The translations under genes were made by a program, and so were the position numbers. From Bolinopsis microptera (lineage: Eukaryota; Ctenophora; Tentaculata; Lobata; Bolinopsidae), in NCBI RefSeq assembly GCF_026151205.1, contig NC_087078.1:14279118-14339117 (forward strand): a stretch of 60,000 nucleotides of DNA. Reading direction: 5' to 3'. Every line of letters begins with the position of its first letter. Position 1 is the stretch's first letter. The notes under the pieces are model-generated. The model saw only the letters and a program-made list of their open reading frames with translations, ran no database searches and had not been told where the DNA came from. Of this stretch, positions 11,775 through 22,716 are shown piece after piece.

Positions 11775-13860
11775 AAAAAAAAAGTATTTATTTTTTAGAG
11801 AGGCTGGGCCTGGGTGGCCCACGAGAGGATAGCATGTGGATGCTTTGCCTACCTCTGGGGTATGGCAGTCCTATGGGAGGATGCCAGTGGAATCAGAATG
11901 TGTAATCAAGGATGATGGTAAGTGTTGTGGGATGTGTCATAGATGAACGCTTAAGTGGTAGCTGGGTGTGGAAAAGAGAGGCGAACTAAGACGACGTGTA
12001 TGGCGGCTGAGATGGCTCACCAAAATTTTCACTGAAAATTTTGAATTAAAAAATTAATTATACAATTAATCGCAAAATAAAAACGATTTTGAATTTGATT
12101 TGTAAAATGATTTTAAAATTTAAATAAAAAACGATTTTCATATTGAACTTGAAAACGATTCTCATTTTTAAAACGATTTTGAGTTTGATTTTGAAAACGA
12201 TGTTGATTTTGATTTTGATTTTGAAAACGATATCGGTTTTGATTTTAAAAACGATATTGATTTTGATTTTAAAAACGATATTGATTTTGATTTTAAAACG
12301 ATATTGATTTTGATTTCGAAAACGATATTGATTTTGATTTTGAAAACCATTTTGATTTTGATTTTGAAAACCATTTTGATTTTGAAAATGGGTTTTTTTT
12401 TTTTTTTTTTTTGGTGGCGGCCGAGATGGCTCAGCTAGCTAATTAGCCGCATGGGATTTATGTTCCGGGGTATTTGGAACAGGTTTAGGGGTTTAAATAG
12501 TTAGTACCTGTCCCAAACCATCAGAAAAATCAAGTTTCGACCTCCCAACCCACTCAGGCCACTCCCAGGGGCCACGCCCATCCCAAAATAGCTGAAATCC
12601 AGGTCGAATCAAGATAGTTAGATGGGCGTGGCCCCTGTGAGTGGCCTGAGTGGGTTGGGAGGTCGAAACTTGATTTTTCTGATGGTTTGGGACAGGTACT
12701 AACTATTTAAACCCCTAAACCTGTTCCAAATACCCCGGAACATAAATCCCATACGGCTAATTAGCTAGCCGTATGGTGGCTGAGCCATCTCGGCCGCCAC
12801 CAAAAAAAAAAAAAAAAAAAACCATTTTCAAAATCAAAATGGTTTTCAAAATCAAAATCAAAATTGTTTTCAAAATCAAAATCAATATCGTTTTAGAAAT
12901 CAAAATTAGTATCGTTTTCAAAATCAAAATCAATATCGTTTTTAAAATCAAAATCAATATCGTTTTTAAAATCAAAACCAATATCGTTTTCAAAATCAAA
13001 TCAAATCAAAATCAATATCGTTTTCAAAATCAAACTCAAAATCGTTTTCAAAATGAGAATCGTTTTCAATTTCAATATGAAAATCGTTTTTTATTTAAAT
13101 TTTAAAATCATTTTACAAATCAAATTCAAAATCGTTTTTATTTTGCGATTAATTGTATAATTAATTTTTTTATTCAAAATTTTCAGTGAAAATTTTGGTG
13201 AGCCATCTCGGCCGCCATAGACGTGTGAGTAGTCGCTATGTTACACCAGTCTGGTCCAGCTCCTCTGGCACTATTAAGCGTTTAGTGTGGTTTGCGAAGT
13301 TGAAGATGGTGGAGGTGTGTTGGTTGTCGGATATGTCATTGACGGAGAGTTAGTAGTCCCGGAAATGTTGCCCTCTTATTTGGGCAATAGCCGGGCACTG
13401 TCCGAGAAAGTGTGAGACAGTCTCCTCTCCGTCGCCGCACATAAGACAAGCACTTGTGCAGTGTGCTTGATTTGCGAATGGTATGGAGGTGTTTGTTCAG
13501 GCCACAATGTCCCGTGATGAGGTGCACTGCAGTTCTGTAATTTTGTCTGTTGTAACTGAGTGTAGTGTTAAGATTTTTGATGATGTTGATGATGTTGATG
13601 TGTTTGTGTCCGAGTGTCAGTTTGTTGTGTCTTAGTTATCCATGATTCTTGATTTAGTGTGGTGACTTTGTTGTCGATCAGGCGTTTGATGTAAGATTGT
13701 GGAATTGGGCACTTCAAAGTGGATCCGAGTACTGTAGAGCTGAACTCGCTGAAGCTCTTGATAATCCTCTGGGGTCTTTCGTCGTATCTCCTGCATTTCG
13801 CAGATCTTGGCTCAGCATCCTGTCGCATCCTCATCTTCGTGATCTTGACTTAAAAATGAG
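11775..13860 (-). pseudogene. Degenerate LINE 3' end (RNase H region), copy A, split by a foldback element
   Basis: Two shifted minus-strand frames at 13834-13568 and 13527-13336 contain SYIKRLIDNKVTTLNQE, then HLITGHCGLNKHLHTI and a Cys-bearing end. This layout is typical of the C-terminal RNase H part of non-LTR retrotransposon polyproteins. The same blocks recur in copy B. The foldback element at 12000-13218 interrupts it; beyond it (11999 to about 11775) the 3' untranslated part resumes and ends in an A-rich tail. It is 5'-truncated and frameshifted, so dead. Confidence 0.75.
12000..13218. mobile_element. 1.2-kb nested foldback element (near-perfect palindrome)
   Basis: Two arms of about 600 bp are reverse complements of each other around about 12605. 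The outer ends are TGGCGGCTGAGATGGCTCAC at 12001 and the complement (with one change) at 13217. Inner copies of the same end (12415 and 12801) flank a central palindrome, so one foldback sits inside another. Each arm holds about 350 bp of degenerate 24-bp repeats (AAAACGATATTGATTTTGAT type) and a 17-21-base homopolymer T or A tract. The flanks share GACGTGT, a probable 7-bp target duplication, and the LINE continues on both sides. It has no transposase. The open frames across it are translations of the repeat. Confidence 0.85.
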
Positions 13861-14529
13861 AAATTAAACACTCCAGGAACTTCCAGTTTCCCGGTTGGAA
13901 CAGGAAAGCATGCTGTTTAATCCGGGTATAGGACACGAGGGCGAAGGACAAAATGGTGTAGACACAATGGCGGAGGACACGAGGGCATATGACACAAGGA
14001 CAGTACTTAACTTAAAGAGTGGACACGAGGGCGGATCACATGATCATGATAATCACTTTAACATCGACACTAGGGCGGAACCGTCCCAAATGACGAACTA
14101 GTAATAAACTTGTTATATTACACAATTATATTTTAACTTACACAATTTTATTTCAACCTACTTTTATGCATATAAATTAATATATTTTCTCTGTTAAGAT
14201 ATAGACATATTCAACAATTTAATTACATCTGATAAGAATTTACTGGTAAAACATAGGATTATACGGGGTTTTAATGTTCTCAATTATGTTTAAGGATCAA
14301 ATCATCGAATCTAGTTACATCACCTTGAATAATATCACAAACCAACATGGGTGCTTTGTTGGTTAAACCAGTGTGCATGATTTCTTGTATGTGAGGACAT
14401 CAGAGATTGTCACGAGCGATAATATCCTGAAATCTGATCACCTGTGAAACGTAGACAACTTAAGGGACAAATAGACAATCAAAGCTCACGCCACCATTAA
14501 TAAACAATTCATGATAGACCTCGACATAC
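13861..14529. other. Spacer between inverted LINE copies with GGACACGAGGGCG repeats
   Basis: GGACACGAGGGCG-like motifs recur at about 13930, 13975, 14022 and 14068. The complementary motif recurs at 15729-15800 beyond copy B. The rest is AT-rich without coding character. Confidence 0.5.
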
Positions 14530-15640
14530 CATGTCAAGCAGAGAGAAATCTTTCAATATCAACCATGATTCCGGAACGTTGCTTTTGCCGTTACAACTAT
14601 TGGCGCAAATAACACTGAATACAAAGACCTACTGAAAAACGCCAATGCCAATATCCCCAGCCAGACGATCACCTGCTACATGGGTCACGCACAGACTCAG
14701 GGAGCAGAGCTATAATATCACCACTGACAATAAAAATACTACTCTAGAGGAAAAGTCATTCAAGATTTCTGCCTATTGCACTTTTCATCCGCCAGAACTC
14801 AGAGAGATGCTTGTTAACACCTCTCTACGCATACCAACATACATATCATAATATGGACTGATAGCCTCTCCTCTTTACAAGTTATCTCTTCATGCTGAAC
14901 GAGCTCAGATCCACGAACACTTTGGAGATCTGATGGATAATAACACACACCAGATTGTCGGGAAACGAAAAAGCAAATGAGCTTGCTAAGCTTGGCATAA
15001 TAAAACCAGCGAGTCCACTTTGAAGTGTCTCATTCCACAATTCTATATCAAACGCCTGATCGACGACAAAGTCACCAGACTGAATCAGGAAGATTGGTCC
15101 ACAAATGTTCCCAGAACACCAAGATAAGACAGGGTTCCAAAGATGCCACCAGCATTAAAAACCTTAACAGTGTTAATAACACTACACTTATAGTAACAGC
15201 AGACAGAACTATAGAAATAGAGAACTGAAGAAATATACCTTATCACGGGACACTGCGGTCTGAAAAAACACATCCACACCATTTGAAAATCATGCATCAA
15301 TGCCTCTCCTATGTGTGGCCACGAAGAAGAGACTGTCTCGCACCTTAAATTGGACAGTGCCCTTCTATTGTATTACTTTTATGGCAATACTTTCAGAATT
15401 ATTACCTCTCCGTCAACGTCATCTTCGATAACCAACATATTACTATAATTATTGTCAACTTTGCAACACACACTAAGCGTCTTATTGTGCCCGAGGAACT
15501 GGAATCTGGATCAAACCGAACTCCGGAATGAGCTAATGCCTACTCTCGTGCTGCTTTAGCTCTTTATCTCTGGTTATTTATTATCTTTTCGGCATTCTTG
15601 CATTTATCAGTTGCTCCTCATTTAAAAAAGTTTAAATTTA
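14530..15640 (+). pseudogene. Degenerate LINE 3' end (RNase H region), copy B
   Basis: Frames broken by stops and shifts carry IIWTDSLSSLQ near 14850 (the RNase H TDS motif), QFYIKRLIDDKVTRLNQE near 15040, and LITGHCGLKKHIHTI near 15240, colinear with copy A. A matching 3' region (CACTAAGCGTCTTATTGTGC near 15470) is followed by an A-rich end at about 15620-15640. It lies in inverted orientation to copy A. Not functional. Confidence 0.75.
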
Positions 15641-16024
15641 AAAAGAATTCCACTTGCCACTTTACCACCTTCATCTTCTCATAGATTTACCCGACATCCT
15701 CTTCCTGGAGAGTTGCCACACCCCAGAGGTGTCCTCCACCCTCGTGTCCACCACCCTTGTGCCCACCGCCCTTGTGTCCTTTCCCTTCGTGTCCTTGCAT
15801 GTCCAGTTCCCGATGAATCTGTGGTGCCATCCCTCTTATCTGCTATGTTGCTGGATCAGGAGAATAGCTGTAGCATGGTGCTATCTGTTGTATCGTGCTG
15901 ATCTGTTGTGTGCAATCATAGGACTTCGGGAGGAGGATCTAACCCAGGAGCAAATGAATTACACTGACAAGGGCTCGTGTGGTGCATCATAACAAGGATA
16001 ACATGGCGATACACAGTGCTGAGC
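15641..16024. other. LINE-flanking repeat remains
   Basis: Contains the complement of the GGACACGAGGGCG repeat (15729-15800). Two overlapping open frames here read through that repeat, so I do not call them genes. Confidence 0.4.
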
Positions 16025-16132
16025 GCTACCTACACTGTATATCGTCACGCACTGTATTTCGATTGACGAAATAGAGGTGTCGAGATTCGAGATACACCTG
16101 ATACAGAGTATGACGATATACAGTGTGGTTAG
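16025..16132. mobile_element. Short inverted-repeat element
   Basis: ACACTGTATATCGTCA at about 16031 pairs with TGACGATATACAGTGT at 16110, and the surrounding GCTACC and GGTTAGC also pair. The stem is about 22 bp around an AT-rich loop of about 65 bases. It resembles a MITE, but no target duplication was identified. Confidence 0.5.
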
Positions 16133-16401
16133 CGGTTACTATACTTGATTGTTGATAGAATACTACTGTCTTCCATCTTCTAATAATTATACCTAAGATG
16201 CCTTATAAGATACACGAATCGAACATAGAGATCATGTTTATTTCTTAATCTATAGCTACTATGTACAGAGTTATGATTGTCATGCGAACTCTACCTAGAT
16301 CTGACCCATTTCTAGGTCAATCAAATTCTATCCAAGGATCACATCACCAATTAATAGTCAAACGATCTGATCTCTCCGGGGCACAGATAAGTTTGGTTCA
16401 C

Positions 16402-17793
16402 TCAGGCGAAATAATCTGCAATAACATATTAACAAGGTAAACTCAATACCGTAACTTTAAATTACAACATAAACATATTATTTATATTAATATTATGAAT
16501 TATAACCTTTTCTGTTGTTTGCCGAGGTTTCGCCATCTACTCTTCCCCAAGTCTGTATCATACCGTGCAGCTCTGAATAACCAGACGAAGTGGGTGCAAG
16601 GTGAAGAGGAAACTATGATAAAACACGTACAGAGAAGACTATTCTGATGATATAGCAAATACCAGACACGAAATGTAAGGAGAGGAATCGCAATTTATAA
16701 CGACCAGTAGTAGTAGTATAAGTAGTAGCAGTAATAGTAGCACAATAGCGATCAACAATTACCAGGATATATAATCTTAGTTATTTTTATTTCTGACCAG
16801 TTTCTAACAACAAGACAATGCAACCAGCTACTTCATATGACTAGTGACCACATATATACTATTTGGTGGAAAATAGGTTTTCTATTTCAATTTTAAGACG
16901 AAAGTAAATTTTTAATGATAAATATTTATATAGACCGAATAAACCAATTTTGTATTTTACTTTAAAAGGACAGTAAAGATAGACTGTCGTTAAGTCGGGA
17001 AAATCGACAATATCAGTAATGTGGATTAAATAGTGTTATAATTCTATAGATAGGAAATTCTAGGAAATTTTAGGAAATTCTAAGACAGAAAATGTGTACT
17101 TTAAGCGCAAGAGAAACGCGTTATATCTTTCTCAAAACACACATAACATACCTGACCAATTACAAAACCGTAAGGGACGTAGGCGACGTTTCATTCTGAT
17201 AGCTTAGGCAAGTAATACAATTGCACTATTCAATTACGTAACAATACAATTACATTACAATATTACTATATTACAATTTCATTACAATTTCATTACAATA
17301 AAACTACGCTTTGTTGACATTTTTCTTTGTTATGTTATTTAAAAAGATCACCTTACCCTCATCTAGGTGCCAGTAATTTATAGTCATCTGTCCCGGGAAC
17401 ACAACAACAATCTTCGTACATAACACTTAATCAAAAACTAAGATTTCCAATATTTTATCGTTTTTATAAAATTATTTTGTTCTACTCCTATTTAATGCAT
17501 ACTTTGTAACATTTATCCAACTCGAGTCTCGAAAGAGCTGCATTAGGTTTTTAGTTTGCCAGGTACAGTAAAACCCCCATTAACCGCTGCTATTTTCTTC
17601 TCCAAATCAAAACCCCAATTTACTGTAAACCCCGATCTACCGCGGTTTTTCTTCTCCAAAATCCGCGGTATCACGAGTTTTACTTACTTTAGAGCTACTT
17701 TTGAGTGTGACATAATAAATAATAAATAATAAATAACAACTTACTTTTAACGAAGGCAGAGACCTTTTCAGGATCAACTTCAGGTTCGGACAT
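16402..17793 (-). CDS. Candidate three-exon gene for a 42-residue protein
   Basis: Minus-strand exons 17793-17745, 16572-16507 and 16415-16402 join in phase (1, 1) into 43 codons ending in TGA. The first exon encodes MSEPEVDPEKVSAFVK and ends at a strong GTAAGT donor. The second adds LHGMIQTWGRVDGETSANN and has a weaker GTTATA donor. The last adds only DYFA. AATAAA lies about 160 bases past the stop (complement of 16237-16242). The composition is soluble and charged, with no signal or membrane segment, and I recognise no family. The stop may instead reflect a wrong last exon, making this the N-terminus of a longer protein. The first exon is the best supported part. Confidence 0.35.
17560..17680. 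repeat. Possible pogo-like terminal repeat fragment
   Basis: TACAGTAAAACCCCCATTAA, then repeated AAACCCCGATCTACCGCGG-type sequence. Similar text occurs at 43024-43050 and 45436-45475. This resembles ends of pogo/Tigger-class elements, but no complete element is seen. Confidence 0.3.
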
Positions 17794-18086
17794 ATTGTGA
17801 CCGTGTTAATATGAGCTGCTCCTCCTCTCAAAATGTGACGTGCTGTTTACTTCTGCTTCTTCTTAGCACTTCCACTGTCATCCCTATCTCGTTTAGAGGA
17901 ACGGGTTAAAATAAGGAGTGCAATGTACATATAACGGAAATTTGAATTAAAAGTGTGTATCCAAATAGAAATCAAACTGAGGAGCGTATATTAAAACACG
18001 AATTAAACTTAGGGGCGTAGGCAAAAGGCCCGTTCATATAAAATAAGTTTGTAAAAGTATTGAATCCGATTTCCCGTTCTGATACT

Positions 18087-19685
18087 GGGCAATTCCACCG
18101 TGACAGGCACCACGATTTTGCTATTTTTTAAAGTTCAAACAAATGTTGTACTCGAGACGTTATTTATCTATCAGCTCCAGCTGTTAATTAGTCCACATTT
18201 AACCTTTCTACAGGTTTTGTGAAAATTTCAGACCCCTACCATTATTACTTTCTGATATAGCACCTCTGTGACGGACGCGACTTAAATATGATACTTTTTT
18301 TGGATGTCTACTCAGATGGTACCCAAATTTATCTCAAAAAGGTATCTATTGTCTCTAATTTGGAATTACAATGATAGAAGAAGGTTTAGGGATTTCTGAT
18401 ATGCCATTTTCTTGGAGATTGCTCAATTTTTGTTTGCGTGGCGCCATTTTCAAATTTTGACAGACGCGACTGTGACGGACACACGTTTTTTTTTCAATTT
18501 TTCCAAATCTTCCACTTGACACTTTTATCTTGTTCAGTGATATCTATTGTGTATTCATGCCAATTTTTAGGCCTCAAATACTTCCACGAGGTCTACAATA
18601 GCCAAAATCGTCCATTTTGGGCATACGCTAGGGTATCAGTCTAGGGGCAGCAATTATTTCTCTACTTGAACAAATTTATAACTCTGGTAAAACATTCATC
18701 ACTGTTCAACACATCATACTGTTGAGACCATCTCCCAAAAGTTTCATTACTTTAGTGTTTAAAATGTGGAAGATATTGAATTTTTACTTCAAAAATATGC
18801 GAAAATAGGGTAAAGTCCATTTCTTGTGCCTTTTACCTCAGAAAGAGTTTTAAGCAAATAAAATGGCAAAAACTCTGTAAATTTAATTATTGAATTGCAT
18901 ATTGTGTTATTTGATAGTCTAGTCAACATAGTCAAACTTTATTTGACTTCAATTTGTCTTGGTTTTAGTCAAAATAATGGAAATATGGATAAAAATGGCT
19001 GAAAGTGAGCCTTACGCCCATATATGGGCATATACAAAATTATACATAACTCAGTCATTTTCTGTCCAATTTTCGATTTGTTGAAATCGTTCTGTTTAGG
19101 ACGGCCTCAGCTTTGACAAAAATGCGTTTTAAGATTTTTTGGAGTATTTTCAAAAAAATGTGACAGACGCGACAAGTTGGGACCCCCCTTCCAAACATTT
19201 TTTCTTAAAAGATACAAGCCTGATAATTTCTACGGTACTCCATTACCTTCAGAAGAGATAGGTTACAGTGGTTTTTTGTATATAAATAGCACTATGTGGC
19301 TCTGAAAAAAACTTTTTTGCTTAATTTTGTGACGGACGCGACACCATCTTTGTGGAAATGTTTTAGATAAGAAAAAGCATTTGAGTAACGGTTTTGAAAC
19401 TTTGCATAGCTCTCATTCTTATGCCTATGCCTTAGTGTATGGAATTTCATAGATAAATATTGCTGCATACCCAAACTATGGCCCTTTGAAAATTTGAATG
19501 ATTTTTTTTCATTTCCGAGTAGTGTTCCTTTGAATGAGAAAAATCAAAAGTTAACGCAATATGAAACAAAAAACTTTTGTTGACCTGTAAGGTTAAGAGT
19601 CTAATGAACATATTTTAACCAAAATTAGGTGCCTATCTTAACATTTTCCATTTTCACCAAGTGGAACCTTACCGTGGAATTGCCC
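18087..19685. mobile_element. 1.6-kb TIR element with repeated subterminal motif
   Basis: The left end is GGGCAATTCCACCGTGAC. The right end, complemented, is GGGCAATTCCACGGTAAG. Both are flanked by the 4-bp direct repeat TACT (18083-18086 and 19686-19689). Inside, the motif TGTGACGGACGCGAC or TGACAGACGCGAC recurs near 18266, 18458, 18471 (diverged), 19159 and 19328. No ORF longer than about 70 codons is present, so it is non-autonomous. The recurring motif could be a transposase binding site. A 4-bp duplication would fit the Academ or Chapaev groups, but I cannot assign it. Confidence 0.65.
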
Positions 19686-19689
19686 TACT

Positions 19690-21930
19690 ATATTCAGGTA
19701 CTACTGAAATGATGTAGTGAAGTCTAGAGTCTGTTCAACCATAGTCTTGTGAAGTTGCCTCTTTTGTCCATTTGTGAAATATAGTTTGATATTAGAGAGC
19801 TGTTCAGATTTTTATAAAAACAAAGAGCTGGCTGAGGTCAGAGGAAAGGGCTGTTAGAAATGCCATTGAAATGGCTAAATTAACCGACTATTACCTGGCT
19901 GCTAGAGGGCTGTTAGGTATTTGTGAGCTCAAAATAGCTATAAGCTACCGACGCTATTAGCTGGTGAAGCTTACTTCAGTTTCGTTATGGCAATTAGCCA
20001 GCTATTAACCGGCTATTAACCGGCTGCAAGAGGGCTCTTACCGTAACCGGTAACAACCGGCTCATAGCCAGTCAGCATTGTACCAGTACCTATTTGCTGA
20101 TATTATTATTAAAGTAGTACATACCTATAGGTGACAGTACAAGCTTACTTGACAAAAGGACGATTATCGATAAAGACAGCAATACAAGCATAGGAAAATA
20201 AATCAGATTTCCGTCGACAAAAGGAGAATAATTTTTAAAGCGAGACGGTTCGTGATACCACTTAGTAAGCTGTGACCCAGCGCCCAATTGTGATAATCAC
20301 CAAGCAATTAGTCACATTACCAAGTGGAGCTGCTAATCACCTAGCAATTAGTCACATCACCAAGTGGAGCTGCAGAGTAGAGCTTTGAGCGGTAATTGGG
20401 TGGAGGATACCCTGGAGGAGGAGATGTAATGATTATCACGTGACCAATTGGTCACGTACAAAAACACGTCAATATCGTTAACACATGCAGCCACATGGAG
20501 GTCAGACAAGACAGCTGACAGATAGCATTACAGTGAGAGTTAGTGCGGAGCTAATTACAGAACTAGTTAATTAGTTAATTAGTTAAGTGTTTGCTTTCAC
20601 ACATAAGGAGAATTGTTCAATCTTTTCGCGCAGAGTGGACTGTGCACAAATCACTAGTTGTCGCTAATAATTGTTCGTTGTACAAGGCAGTGTGGTCACT
20701 GATTGATACGTTGAGTGGGACGCTGACTACTGAGGATCTTTAGGATCAATTTATCAGGTTATCAGTCGCAAATCTGGGATCTAAGATAATGGGAGCCGAG
20801 GACACTGAGGTCAAATATCAGGGACCTAAGATCACAAATCTAAGACGGGACGACTGTAAGAATACAAGATTTATTAAGAAGAGATAGACATACCACTAGA
20901 TAGTAATTAAAACTAATATATGCTAGCATGAACTATAAAGTAATTAGTTCTAATAAGGCTACTGATAGTCAGACCAAGTTCAGTGAACTAATACGTGAAG
21001 CCAAAGAAGGCGGCTACCTGGTGACAAAGTAAGCTTGGTCTGTTAATTACTTGTATAGTATGTGCTGTCTGAAATGAGAGACAACCATAATCAGTAATCA
21101 GAAGCACCACACGTATGATAAATGATAATCCTAGCATTGTAGTCGAAATGCGCAGGTTATCCAGCACAGGTAGTGGTATAGTGTGTCTCCACAATCCACA
21201 TTCCTCATGTGTACACGCTAACTGATAAAAAGCAAGTGTAAACTGATAGGAGAAGGTACGAGGAGTGAGGACGTGTTATAGGAACAGTGTTCTACCAGGA
21301 TCACTTGACTGTTCGTCTAGTTCTAGGTCAGAGACGAGGACCAGATGTAGGGGGAGTATTGTGTAGGATAATGTTATTTATAGTGTTCTCCTCATTGTCC
21401 TATCATTTGCCCCAAATTGCTGCTTTATTATTATTGGGCCGGGAGTTGTATGAGGAGAATAACAGCACTGATTTGTAGAAGAGTTCAAATCAGTACAATT
21501 TGGGAAGCACCTAAGTTAGTTTGTATCAGTGTAAGAGTAGTATCATTACTAATATCATTGTATAAGAGTCAGTAAGAGTAATGATCATTTAAGTGTTGAG
21601 GGTTAAACAAGAAACAATCTAAAAACCAATGGTAAGAACACTTACTTCCAGGAAAAGTGATAAGTGAAAGAAAGGGACTCGATAGCATGAGAGAGGGATC
21701 ATACTAAACGAGTATAACCCAGCTGGCAGAAGTAAATGGGTTCAATCAGACAGGAGCCTACAAATCTGAGGAGAGTAAGAGCCCAAATGAATATAAACAA
21801 CTTGTTCAACAAAGAAGTTAACTTCTTGTTAATTTACAGCGTAAGTTTGTTGCGCTATTGTATAAAGATGAGAGAGCGTCACACGGTTGGATTGGGCCGT
21901 GTACTTGCTCGGTGAGAACAAATCACGCCA
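19690..21930. other. No defensible gene; short tandem duplications
   Basis: Repeated CCGGCTATTAACCGGCTG-type text occurs near 19990-20060, and a 46-bp tandem duplication (CAATTAGTCACATCACCAAG core) at about 20289-20376. AGTTAATTAGTTAATT runs lie near 20566. The short open frames lack splice or family support. Confidence 0.4.
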
Positions 21931-21962
21931 TCACGTGACCAGTCACGTGACTGGTCACGTGA
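21931..21962. promoter_or_regulatory. 32-bp perfect palindrome containing three CACGTG boxes
   Basis: TCACGTGACCAGTCAC followed by its exact reverse complement. It can extrude a 16-bp stem or bind bHLH-type dimers at three sites spaced 12 bp. Function is not shown. Confidence 0.4.
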
Positions 21963-22050
21963 GTATTATCTCAATTAGAAGAGCCCCGCATAAAGCAGTG
22001 ATTATAGTGACACAGTGTTCAGAAGCAGTAAAAGATCCTGAAAAGACAGT

Positions 22051-22126
22051 TTTACTCTAGTTTCACTATAATTTCACTCTAGTTTCACTCTAGTTTCACT
22101 CTAGTTTCACTCTAGTTTCACTCTAG
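22051..22126. repeat. 11-bp minisatellite (TTTCACTCTAG)n
   Basis: About six near-perfect tandem copies, preceded by diverged ones. Confidence 0.85.
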
Positions 22127-22496
22127 ATATTCGTTATTATTGTCGTTACTATATATACATCGTTTAACCAATGAGCTTCCAGCAGTAGCCAATAAAAACA
22201 TTGAATCACTATCACGTGTAAAAACAAGTATGGTTCGTTTCCCCGACAGTATCCAGATTTATCGAGAGCAGTTATCGAAACAAAAATCGATCTATCATTA
22301 AACTTTTTCTATATGGCTGTTCAACTTCAGTCCGCCGTAGGCTACGACTACAGCAAAGAGAGACAGACATTTTAAAGATTAATACAATAATTGCAAATTA
22401 CAATTATTTCTTAGCTCCATGACCAGGTTCTACGAAATAGCAAAAAAGCTTTGGTCTACATAATAAGAAGAGTCGGCTCAACAAAAGACTATCATG

Positions 22497-22716
22497 ACTC
22501 AATACAACTTAAGATCCCAACCCAATGGGCCAATACAACTTAAGATCCCAACCCAATATGGGGCAATACAACTTAAGATCACAACACAATGGGCCAATAC
22601 AACTTAAGATCCCAACCTAATGGGCCAATACAACTTAAGAAATAAGATCCCAACCCAATATAATGAGGCAGTACAACTTAAGATCCCAACCCAATATGGG
22701 CCAATACAACTTAAGA
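22497..22716. repeat. 31-bp minisatellite with AATACAACTTAAGATCCCAA unit
   Basis: Seven copies, varying in the CCCAATGGGCC or CCCAATATGGG linker between them. No gene is evident nearby. Confidence 0.85.

Noticed and set aside
12168-13105. Repetitive IKINIVFKIK-type frames on both strands
   Set aside because: They are translations of the foldback element's internal repeats, mirrored between the two arms.
17153-17192. Extra exon (MKRRLRPLRFCNWS) in the 42-residue gene
   Set aside because: The donor TCAG/GTATGT is good, but its frame does not match the phase left by the first exon.
22497-22716. CRISPR array
   Set aside because: Units abut with no unique spacers of constant length, and the genome is animal. 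It is a minisatellite.
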